DNA from: Prochlorococcus sp. MIT 1341 | Lineage (GTDB): Bacteria; Cyanobacteriota; Cyanobacteriia; PCC-6307; Cyanobiaceae | Reading direction: 5' to 3' | DNA: 64,000 bases | Assembly: GCF_034092415.1 (NCBI RefSeq) | Contig: NZ_CP139304.1 | Coordinates: forward strand, 852,001 to 916,000 | In this document: one piece after another, positions 59,101-64,000 of the stretch | How positions within the stretch are numbered: the stretch's first letter is position 1 | Layout: the number at the start of each line of letters is the position of its first letter | The notes under the pieces: generated by a model | What the model was told of the DNA's origin: nothing | What the model saw: the letters and a program-made list of their open reading frames with translations, nothing else | Databases searched by the model: none | Position numbers and translations under genes: made by a program

Positions 59101-59197
59101 AGCTATTCGACTCTGCATGCGAAGGACTTGGACCTCCCCAAAACGCAATCGGGGCCAAAAGTCCGAAAATAAATATTGAGGGGCTTCTCGCCAACAA
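56120..59197 (-). CDS. DUF3769 outer-membrane protein (LptD-like)
   Basis: A 1025-residue protein with an N-terminal signal (about residues 1-28, ending SPSHAES). An OstA/LptA-like segment follows (LKADIQTYDSRKKLFIAQGK...FADRIEF), and a long C-terminal part rich in alternating beta-strand sequence suits an outer-membrane barrel. DUF3769 proteins are considered the cyanobacterial counterpart of LptD, the LPS inserter. The only plausible start is TTG 59197 (followed by another TTG). It is an envelope protein with no visible operon partner. Confidence 0.85.
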   Translation of the reverse strand: MLARSPSIFIFGLLAPIAFWGGPSPSHAESNSSPDGQSAPSEPDSPVSDRAKQNVFPKVSPPKSLELKADIQTYDSRKKLFIAQGKVELLVNGALLFADRIEFDNEFKTLHAFGSVRFKRGPNYFQASSFIYDFRNKTGELEDVYGLLELDSVLFDFSNLEKTDEDIIINSNPDTDKKSGELSILDKEKVISDPQSFVVETNFDKLNHPYKTDQGMACPPSLPKPPDWQPHPWSLTLWGGQMVDSGFGEAFVFKGRKRPEYLLGIGLQKRIYRSGVFSVELEGDIFHHESFKQDGGKFNQEIPYADLPDHSFDEGIVGIGARLWVQPWLSFGVIEGVSYYTQTGQYENTFRSKSSQLLNYLGFEIEASLNRKFSLVGRLHHRSGAFGLFDGVHGGGNGYLVGFRYRWGPERRKSLTDLAPIPIGCNDQEIREVSDHSPDQSGEEFSEEMQGDYEFTLEDFSPVLKTSSEKNLVSKSSNVNLTRSQEEALREKAISSIDQRIYDLKLNNSLTIEKRIGIPRTLRNVEDKNVFGGIQPPQLTQIGNTKFIKGRIKRWRVQATKVFITSEGWEAERMGFTNDPYTPSQARIDAEDVVAKEEKDGSTSIKTGRNQLVLEERLSIPVARSYMLEKAEEIENRWVFGIDRDDRDGFFIGRNLKPINLFKNNQLFLQPQFNFQRAVDGKTRSYIAPGSSSESSEVVQSASLSDLLGLEAVLDGKIWNWNLEANADISTFNTTNLVNGSRYWGALSKTTELPVVGEIDTRLFSTYRYRAWNGSLGETDIYSAFGTFFQKKGEWDWQNTTNSYLLRIGAGNYQAENYREKSISDLWRGNIFGSLTNKYQIFEGKAAKLDANHAYRYSPEAMIPGLTFDSNINFALSGYGDGRRQSLFGISGGPTATLGKFDQKAFSFTRISLSSGVTFKRGSSPFVFDQAIDLGTLGIGLTQQIYGPLLFNAGFEYNIDPASDYYGDVINSNIELRLQRRAYDFGIYFNPYKKIGGFRIRLNDFDFNGTGVPFLPSEKQSEPIF

Positions 59198-59301
59198 AAG
59201 CTCTGGGCTGAAGACGCTGATACTGCCACGACATTGGCAATAAAAGAATCAACCCCAGTCCAGTGTGAGGCCTGACTTAAGAGGTTCTCTCAATAAAAGG
59301 C

Positions 59302-59430
59302 TCAGTCTTGCTGGCCTTCGAGGTCCTTACGGGCTGGTGTTCTTGTTGGATCGCTCGCAAGGAAACCGAATAGGAAAACCCCTACGAAGAAGAAGACCAT
59401 TGTGTAAACGGAAATCTTGAGGGCGAGCAT
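59302..59430 (-). CDS. psbI: Photosystem II protein PsbI
   Basis: A 42-residue single-span photosystem II subunit read on the minus strand. It begins [20 protein letters not shown] and ends FLASDPTR then [12 protein letters not shown]. The [10 protein letters not shown] motif is diagnostic. It binds near D1 in early photosystem II assembly. It stands alone between DUF3769 and the long psbI-psbN spacer. Confidence 0.96.
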   Translation of the reverse strand: MLALKISVYTMVFFFVGVFLFGFLASDPTRTPARKDLEGQQD

Positions 59431-59680
59431 TGGGTCCGACCACGACTAAAAATCATTCACATCTTATGAGGCATTGAGGTGAAATCACTAGGGGAAGGGG
59501 GGTAGAAGCACCATGATTGGCGCGGATTGAAATGTTTCGAGGCTTAATAAAGCCCTCAGAAGCCAAGGCCGACTCTATATAAAACCAAAGGAATCTAAAA
59601 AGCATTGAAAGTAAGAAATGAATATAAAGCCTTGTTAGCAAAGGGGTTGAATTTAACTTTATATTAACTTAATAAGCAAA

Positions 59681-59695
59681 TCTAGAAGTTCTAGA
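59681..59695. repeat. 15-bp palindrome in psbI-psbN spacer
   Basis: TCTAGAAGTTCTAGA, two 7-bp arms around one base, in a gene-free stretch. It is operator-like but unassigned. One of three strong inverted repeats in the 543-bp spacer (59431-59973), where no coding frame looks real. Confidence 0.35.
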
Positions 59696-59866
59696 AAAAG
59701 GATTATTTAGCTCAAACTGCTCTCTGGTAAATGGTTTATTGAGTTAATAGCAAAAGGTCAACACATCAAAACAAATAAAAAATGCATTCATAAAAGATTT
59801 GAAGGCAATTTTTGAAGAAGGCCTATGAATCGCTCGTCTAAAAAGTGCAAAATTTGCAGTCAAAGT

Positions 59867-59888
59867 ATTTCGATTTATAAATCGAAAT
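59867..59888. repeat. 22-bp perfect palindrome in psbI-psbN spacer
   Basis: The sequence 59867-59888 reads identically on both strands (ATTTCGATTTA plus its complement). A perfect 22-bp palindrome is unlikely by chance even in AT-rich DNA. It lies 12 bp before the hairpin at 59900-59959 and could be an operator or part of a small RNA. Confidence 0.5.
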
Positions 59889-59899
59889 TCACTGGATTC

Positions 59900-59959
59900 G
59901 CCCCCTCAAAGGGTCGTGTGACAGTTCTTTTTTTGCCACATGACTGTTTTTTAGGGGGC
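59900..59959. terminator. Hairpin/terminator-like element downstream of psbN
   Basis: Arms GCCCCCT (59900-59906) and AGGGGGC (59953-59959) enclose a second pair, ACAGT (59921-59925) and ACTGT (59943-59947). It lies 14 bp after the psbN stop on the minus strand, suiting its 3' end. On the plus strand it is followed by TTTT, so it might also end a plus-strand RNA from the spacer. Confidence 0.45.
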
Positions 59960-59973
59960 TTTTGGTTCAGCTA

Positions 59974-60114
59974 TTAATCATCATGCTCATCAAAAGGATC
60001 GTCGAGTTTCTTAGAGGGAGGGCCAAAAGATGTATAAATACCAAAACCTGTTAAACCAAATAAAGCAACCAACAGGCCTAGCATTAGGGAGAGAGCAGGA
60101 GAAGTAGTTTGCAT
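59974..60114 (-). CDS. psbN: Photosystem II assembly protein PsbN
   Basis: A 46-residue single-span protein read on the minus strand. It begins [20 protein letters not shown], then [20 protein letters not shown] and FDEHDD. The FGPPSK-LDDPFD tail is diagnostic. It assists photosystem II assembly rather than being a stable subunit. It is divergent from psbH with 85 bp between starts, the conserved arrangement. Confidence 0.96.
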   Translation of the reverse strand: MQTTSPALSLMLGLLVALFGLTGFGIYTSFGPPSKKLDDPFDEHDD

Positions 60115-60199
60115 CAAATCACTCGACGAAGTAGGCCTCTTTAGGGGTGTTACCCATAGAATATCGAAACTTAAACTTCAAAAGCGAAAAACCTTCACC

Positions 60200-60397
60200 A
60201 TGGGACAAAAAACCGCAATCGGAAGTCTACTCAAATCGATTGGCAATAACGGCCAAGGGAAAGTCGTCCCTGGATGGGGCACCACTCCTGCCATGGCTTT
60301 TATTGGTGTAATGCTCTTGGTCTTTCTGACGATCATGCTGCAGGTATACAACCAATCTCTTTTACTCCAAGGGATTTCTGTTGATTGGAACGGTTAA
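60200..60397 (+). CDS. psbH: Photosystem II protein PsbH
   Basis: A 65-residue single-span photosystem II subunit. The N-terminus ([20 protein letters not shown]) precedes [20 protein letters not shown] and ends [13 protein letters not shown], all typical. It starts 85 bp from divergent psbN and is followed by tatA after 24 bp. Confidence 0.97.
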   Translation: MGQKTAIGSLLKSIGNNGQGKVVPGWGTTPAMAFIGVMLLVFLTIMLQVYNQSLLLQGISVDWNG

Positions 60398-60421
60398 TTC
60401 CAACCCAAAAAGGTCTACTAA

Positions 60422-60685
60422 ATGAATGTATTTGGCATCGGTCTACCCGAAATAGCGGTTATCGGTGCCTTGGCACTCATAGTATTTGGCCCAAAACGTT
60501 TGCCTGAACTAGGTAGAAGCCTTGGCAAAACTCTGAAGAGTTTTCAAGCAGCTTCAGGTGAATTTGAAAAAGAAATTCAAAAAGCCATGGCTGATCCTGA
60601 GCCAGTAAACACTTCTGATCTTCAAAACTCACCGGAATTTGAAGAGGGTAAAAAAGTTATTGACTCCGATCATTCAAAAAAATGA
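60422..60685 (+). CDS. tatA: Twin-arginine translocase subunit TatA/E
   Basis: An 87-residue protein with a short N-terminal helix (FGIGLPEIAVIGALALIVFG), the conserved hinge FGPKRLPELGRSLG and an amphipathic then acidic tail. It forms the pore-like component of folded-protein export across thylakoid and plasma membranes. It is close behind psbH and 15 bp before pth. Confidence 0.93.
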   Translation: MNVFGIGLPEIAVIGALALIVFGPKRLPELGRSLGKTLKSFQAASGEFEKEIQKAMADPEPVNTSDLQNSPEFEEGKKVIDSDHSKK

Positions 60686-60700
60686 TCTCAGAATTAAAAG

Positions 60701-61318
60701 ATGAGTCTTGAGGATCTGCGCCTGTTGGTAGGTCTTGGCAACCCTGGCTCCAGATACACCTCTACACGGCATAACATTGGATTTATGGCCATTGAGAGAT
60801 TGGCCAAAAGGCAATCTGTAAACTTTAAAACGCATAAAAATATTAATGGGCGAATCGCAGATCTAGTAAACAGGCAAAAACAACTAAAGCTTTTACTTCC
60901 AGATACCTATATGAATGAAAGTGGCCAAGCAATAAACGCTTGCTTGAAATGGTTCGATATTGAAGTTACTCAAATCCTTGTGATAGTGGATGACATGGAC
61001 CTGCCTCTCGGACGCCTAAGACTTAGAGCTAGTGGTGGTTCTGGGGGGCATAATGGCCTTCGCAGCACCATTCAACATCTGAAAACAGAGAATTTTTGCC
61101 GCTTAAGGATTGGAATTGGAGCGCCACCAGGGGAGCCTGTGTTACGGAAATCAAAAACGACATCTCATGTGCTTGGCAATTTCACCGCCGAAGAAAAACC
61201 ATTATTGGAAGAAATTCTTAACGAGGTAGTGCTAGGACCTGATTTAATTCAGCGAAATGGCTTCGCAAAAGCTTCTGATCATCTCAACAGCTATTCGCCT
61301 CTCCACAATCAGGCCTGA
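60701..61318 (+). CDS. pth: Peptidyl-tRNA hydrolase
   Basis: Recycles peptidyl-tRNA released from ribosomes. A 205-residue enzyme with LVGLGNPGSRYTSTRHNIGF (catalytic His), DTYMNESGQA, IVDDMDLPLGRLRLR and GGSGGHNGLRST. The stop overlaps the DUF3146 start (TGATG), indicating one transcript. Confidence 0.96.
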   Translation: MSLEDLRLLVGLGNPGSRYTSTRHNIGFMAIERLAKRQSVNFKTHKNINGRIADLVNRQKQLKLLLPDTYMNESGQAINACLKWFDIEVTQILVIVDDMDLPLGRLRLRASGGSGGHNGLRSTIQHLKTENFCRLRIGIGAPPGEPVLRKSKTTSHVLGNFTAEEKPLLEEILNEVVLGPDLIQRNGFAKASDHLNSYSPLHNQA

Positions 61319-61575
61319 TGGGAACGCTCCCAGCGACAACAGCTCATTTAAGAGTAACTAGCCAAAGTTTCACGAAACAATGCCTCAATGGAGTCGTCTC
61401 AGCTGGAGAGTTCGAATGGTATTTCAGCTGGTCCTTTGGGAAAGGAAAGCTTCTTGTTGAGCCTTCTCTTGGCAGAGCGCTAATAGAAGATGCCTTACTG
61501 CGCTTCCTTATTAGAGCTGACTACAATCTTGAGCCTGGAGGAGATTACGTGTTTACTGTGAGAGCTCGTTTCTAA
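61318..61575 (+). CDS. DUF3146 family protein
   Basis: An 85-residue cyanobacterial protein of unknown function. It begins GTLPATTAHLRVTSQSF and has VSAGEFEWYFSWSF, LLVEPSLGRALIEDALLRFL and LEPGGDYVFTVRARF. Mostly beta-strand pattern. It overlaps pth at the start and the convergent YqgF-like gene by 23 bp at the end. Confidence 0.85.
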   Translation: MGTLPATTAHLRVTSQSFTKQCLNGVVSAGEFEWYFSWSFGKGKLLVEPSLGRALIEDALLRFLIRADYNLEPGGDYVFTVRARF

Positions 61576-61990
61576 CTCTTTGAGGCCCTGGCCAAGTAAA
61601 TTTTTTTTCTAAAAAATCTTCAAGGAGAACTAATGCAGCCACAGCATCTAAATCATTTGGCGGAAGAAGCAGTCCCTTTGGGAACCAACCTAAAAACTTA
61701 CTTATTGGCCATAGTTCGTAATAACGATTTCTTGCTCGAATAGTTGTACCTTTTTCATTAACGAGTGTCACAGGCAAGATCTCTCTCAATATCCCATACA
61801 CCTCTGAACTAGATGTTCCATTCCCTAAAATCAGTCTTTCTATTTTTGCCTTCTCCTTCCACTGGAGAACTATCTCTCGGACTCTTTTTGGTGAAGCTAT
61901 TTTCCCATCTAAGACAATTCCAAGCTGTGGGGCAACCAAAACAAGCCCACATTTATGACGTCCGGGATCTATCGATACAAGACATTCCAT
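61553..61990 (-). CDS. YqgF/RuvX-like RNase H-fold nuclease
   Basis: A 145-residue protein with the RNase H-like opening LVSIDPGRHKCGLVLV and the central strand RLILGNGTSSSEVY. A late acidic LPPNDLDAVAALVLLEDF supplies the remaining metal-binding acids. It resembles the YqgF family (pre-16S rRNA processing) and RuvC-like nucleases. Role not proven. It follows DUF3084 by five bases. Confidence 0.8.
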   Translation of the reverse strand: MECLVSIDPGRHKCGLVLVAPQLGIVLDGKIASPKRVREIVLQWKEKAKIERLILGNGTSSSEVYGILREILPVTLVNEKGTTIRARNRYYELWPISKFLGWFPKGLLLPPNDLDAVAALVLLEDFLEKKFTWPGPQRVRNELSQ

Positions 61991-61995
61991 AAGAG

Positions 61996-63024
61996 TTATC
62001 TAAATCGTTTTTTTTGTTTTTTTTCTACTAGCTTAAGCCTCACATATAACGGATCTGCCGTCTTACTGTTTCTTAAAGCAATCGCTTCCAATTGAACAAT
62101 ATCATCCGATCTTTCCATAATCACTTGACCAAGCTCATTAAGTGAGTTCGAGTCATATCTTAATCCAGTTGCAAGTGACCCTCTTCTTTTAGCTTCTGCC
62201 AATGCAGATGCTAAAAGAAGCTTTAAACGATTACGAACAGATGAAGAATTGCGCTCATTTGCCTTTGTTGTTGTTGTTGCCAAAACTTCGCCTTTTTCAA
62301 CAACTTTTATATTCGGGCGAACTTCTGGAAAACCATATACCACATTTTCCCCTAGCAAAACATTAGCTGCGGAACGAAAGTTAACCACCCATGTCCCGTC
62401 CTGACGTATTACTTTCTCAAGTAATTTAATATCATTTTTTGGGACTAATAATATCTGCCTATTGGCCTTTTCCCCTGGTCTAACAAGACTAAAGGCCTCA
62501 GAGTTAGCCTGCTGCAATAGACGATCAATAACCCTCTTAGCTTGCTCAGGTTTTTGCAACCTAAGAGTTGCTGTTGCCAATGGTTGTCCACTACTTATAA
62601 CTACGTTGCCACTTCTTAATGCAATCAAATTTGATTCAAGCTCTTTAAGTTCCTTTTCTCCAGCAATAATTCTTCTACGAACTCTACCTAATTCTAATTC
62701 TGTGTTTTTCATATCTTCGTCTTTCTTCACCTGCGCTAGCCGACTTATCTTAAGAGCTTCTCTACTACTCTTAAGTCTTAATTCCAAGTCGCTAAGTTCA
62801 AAAAGTCCTACACGCAATTGTCGGCTCACAAGCAACATGAAGCTAAAAGAAACCGCACTAATCAGACTTCCAGTTAATACTGTTATTAATACAGCAGTGC
62901 TCCTAGGCCGCAAATTAAAAACGCTTAATCTTGCTTTGCCTACGCGGCTTCCCAAACGATCTCCAAGAGTGGACAGAACACCCCCAAGAATCAACAAAGA
63001 AAAAATCAGCAGCCAACCAGTCAC
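61996..63024 (-). CDS. DUF3084 membrane/coiled-coil protein
   Basis: A 342-residue protein conserved in cyanobacteria. There are two membrane segments (about 1-20 and 45-67), then a coiled coil (about 70-135, rich in Leu, Glu, Lys) and a soluble C-terminal domain. N-terminal TLGDRLGSRVGKARLSVFNL and PRSTAVLITVLTGSLISAVS are the family signature. The start is GTG 63024. Function unknown; an envelope or division role is only a guess. Confidence 0.85.
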   Translation of the reverse strand: MTGWLLIFSLLILGGVLSTLGDRLGSRVGKARLSVFNLRPRSTAVLITVLTGSLISAVSFSFMLLVSRQLRVGLFELSDLELRLKSSREALKISRLAQVKKDEDMKNTELELGRVRRRIIAGEKELKELESNLIALRSGNVVISSGQPLATATLRLQKPEQAKRVIDRLLQQANSEAFSLVRPGEKANRQILLVPKNDIKLLEKVIRQDGTWVVNFRSAANVLLGENVVYGFPEVRPNIKVVEKGEVLATTTTKANERNSSSVRNRLKLLLASALAEAKRRGSLATGLRYDSNSLNELGQVIMERSDDIVQLEAIALRNSKTADPLYVRLKLVEKKQKKRFR

Positions 63025-63084
63025 ATCAAAGGTAATTCAAAAAAGAAGGTTTTCTAGGCCTAATGAGTTGGTCCGGAGCAGGAC

Positions 63085-63819
63085 CTAGCTAAATCGCTTA
63101 GCAAGAGCAATTGGATCAAAAACAGTAATTTTCTTGCGCTCAATCTGCACTAGGCCAGAGCTCCTTAAATCTCCCAATAGACGAGTAATTGTGACCCTAG
63201 TGGAGCCTATCGCCTCAGCAATTGCTTGATGGGACAGTTTTAGGTCAATAGTTATGCCTTCCTTCTTTGGAACCCCAAAATCTCTGCATAAAACTAGTAA
63301 AAAGCTCACTAATCTCGAAGACATATCTCGATGAGTAAGAGTCTCGATCATAGTTTCGGTTTGTAATATCCGACTCGAAAGTCCCTGTAAAAGCAATAAT
63401 CCTACCTTCGGATCATTCTCCATGGCCTGCTTGACAGAGGTTGCTGGCGCTGTTGTCATCTCAACACGAGTAAAGGCTACTGCGTGATAAAAACGATCTG
63501 AACGATGGCCTGTTAGCAAAGACAGAACTCCAAAAAGACTGTTCTCTCTGAGCATTGCCACTGTAATTTCCTCCCCAGACTCATAAACCCTTGAAAGCTT
63601 TACTGCACCACGACGTATCAAATAAACCCTCTCGGCTGGATCACCTGGAAAAAAAATCGTCTTTGATCTAGCAACAATCTCAATAGATGCTCCATCTAAA
63701 CCACGGATTACCTGGTGAAGAGTTTTGTCTTCTGATGGAACTAAATTTCCCAACTTTAAAGCTTCTTTCCTAGAAGGATGAGGGGAGTAACGACTAAAGC
63801 CGGATGTAACGCCGGCCAT
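63085..63819 (-). CDS. ntcA: Global nitrogen regulator NtcA
   Basis: A CRP-family activator of nitrogen assimilation that responds to 2-oxoglutarate. The 244 residues comprise a cyclic-nucleotide-binding-like domain (about 45-160, with [20 protein letters not shown] and [16 protein letters not shown]) and the helix-turn-helix [20 protein letters not shown] (about 190-210), which is diagnostic. The N-terminal extension is about 20 residues longer than the usual 223. Its own promoter carries an NtcA-type box. amt1 in this window is a predicted target. Confidence 0.97.
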   Translation of the reverse strand: MAGVTSGFSRYSPHPSRKEALKLGNLVPSEDKTLHQVIRGLDGASIEIVARSKTIFFPGDPAERVYLIRRGAVKLSRVYESGEEITVAMLRENSLFGVLSLLTGHRSDRFYHAVAFTRVEMTTAPATSVKQAMENDPKVGLLLLQGLSSRILQTETMIETLTHRDMSSRLVSFLLVLCRDFGVPKKEGITIDLKLSHQAIAEAIGSTRVTITRLLGDLRSSGLVQIERKKITVFDPIALAKRFS

Positions 63820-63840
63820 AAACGCAACGTATATTTGTTG

Positions 63841-63882
63841 AAATTAAGCAGCTTGAGAGAAATCTCATGTAGCAATAATCAC
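63841..63882 (-). promoter_or_regulatory. Probable autoregulatory NtcA promoter of ntcA
   Basis: On the minus strand, GTG-ATTATTGC-TAC (63869-63882) is one base from the NtcA consensus GTA-N8-TAC. It is followed by exactly 22 bases and TAATTT (63841-63846), which fits the -10 pattern TA-N3-T. Predicted transcription start is near 63834, leaving a leader of about 15 nt before the ntcA ATG. NtcA autoregulation is known in cyanobacteria; this site would provide it here. Confidence 0.7.
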
Positions 63883-63893
63883 TGTTTTCAGTC

Positions 63894-64000
63894 TTAATGC
63901 TCTAATGATGCTTTCTGGGAAGCAAACAAACTTTCCAGGCCCACTTCTGCCATATCTAACAAGCCATTTAGCTGAGGTCTAGTAAAGGAAGCTCTCTCAG
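63894..64000 (-). CDS. rph: 3' end of probable ribonuclease PH gene, truncated by window edge
   Basis: A minus-strand frame open to base 64000 and closed by TAA at 63894-63896. The visible tail, ERASFTRPQLNGLLDMAEVG then LESLFASQKASLEH, looks like the C-terminus of RNase PH, which trims tRNA 3' ends. Only about 35 codons are visible, so the assignment is tentative. The stop lies 12 bp before the NtcA box of ntcA. Confidence 0.6.
   Translation of the reverse strand, partial: ERASFTRPQLNGLLDMAEVGLESLFASQKASLEH

Noticed and set aside
59002-59229. 75-codon minus-strand frame overlapping the DUF3769 start
   Set aside because: It is the shifted frame over the signal peptide region of DUF3769 and has low-complexity leucine/glutamine content without homology.

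Overview
The window is about 64 kb of a compact cyanobacterial chromosome. It carries photosystem II small-subunit genes (psbE-F-L-J, psbK, psbI, psbN, psbH), the photosystem II assembly factor ycf48 with rubredoxin, ndhC-K-J of NDH-1, chlD of Mg-chelatase, the nitrogen regulator ntcA and cyanobacterial DUF families (DUF3155, DUF3181, DUF3146, DUF3084, DUF3769). Base composition (roughly 40% GC by eye), very short intergenic spaces and gene order suggest a marine picocyanobacterium, most likely a low-light Prochlorococcus. The genus is an inference from protein resemblance and gene neighbourhood. No rRNA, CRISPR array, insertion sequence, integrase or phage gene was seen.

Layout. (1) 1-10929 is the end of a surface-polysaccharide locus: a UDP-N-acetylhexosamine dehydrogenase cut by the left edge, an ABC flippase, an EpsG/Wzy-like membrane protein, AsnB, a GT4 glycosyltransferase and an ElyC/DUF218 protein, then hisS and a UDP-glucose dehydrogenase of strikingly eukaryotic sequence. 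(2) 11076-16253 holds mtnP, the minus-strand group rub-ycf48-psbE-F-L-J and the divergent ndhC-K-J operon. (3) 16250-31825 holds housekeeping and envelope genes: a YvcK-like protein, an MlaF/MlaD lipid transporter pair, chlD, folK, a Nudix hydrolase, a DegT aminotransferase, a thioredoxin-fold protein, fabI, hisB, a carotenoid oxygenase, rdgB, a phosphohexomutase and a RecB-like/RNase H-like nuclease. (4) 31832-44875 holds ygfZ, pyrE, tRNA-Met, a CNNM/CorC protein, an oxidoreductase, a WecG-type transferase, psbK, tgt, cobS, an orphan histidine kinase, DUF3155, an esterase, purH, a DoxX protein and ispH. (5) 44917-56089 holds amt1 behind an NtcA-type promoter, sfsA, murJ, three small conserved genes, tRNA-Arg, glyA, a WecA/MraY-like transferase, cinA and leuC-leuD. 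(6) 56120-64000 holds a large DUF3769 (LptD-like) outer-membrane protein, psbI, psbN, psbH, tatA, pth, DUF3146, a YqgF/RuvX-like nuclease, DUF3084, ntcA and the 3' end of a probable rph.

How it fits together. Cell-surface construction is a recurring theme (polysaccharide export, lipid II flippase MurJ, WecA/MraY-like and WecG-like transferases, LptD-like protein, Mla lipid transport). Photosystem II genes are scattered in small units, as is usual for these genomes. Nitrogen control is visible directly: ntcA is encoded at the right end, and both amt1 and ntcA are preceded by GTA-N8-TAC-type boxes placed exactly 22 bases from a -10-like hexamer.

The least-explained sequence is between genes. 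A region at 40049-40140 can form two mutually exclusive folds ahead of the DUF3155 gene. A 543-bp gap between psbI and psbN carries three strong inverted repeats. There are also two uncatalogued 35-codon reading frames (6023-6130 and 39935-40042). No large novel multi-gene system is evident, and the rest is ordinary core genome.
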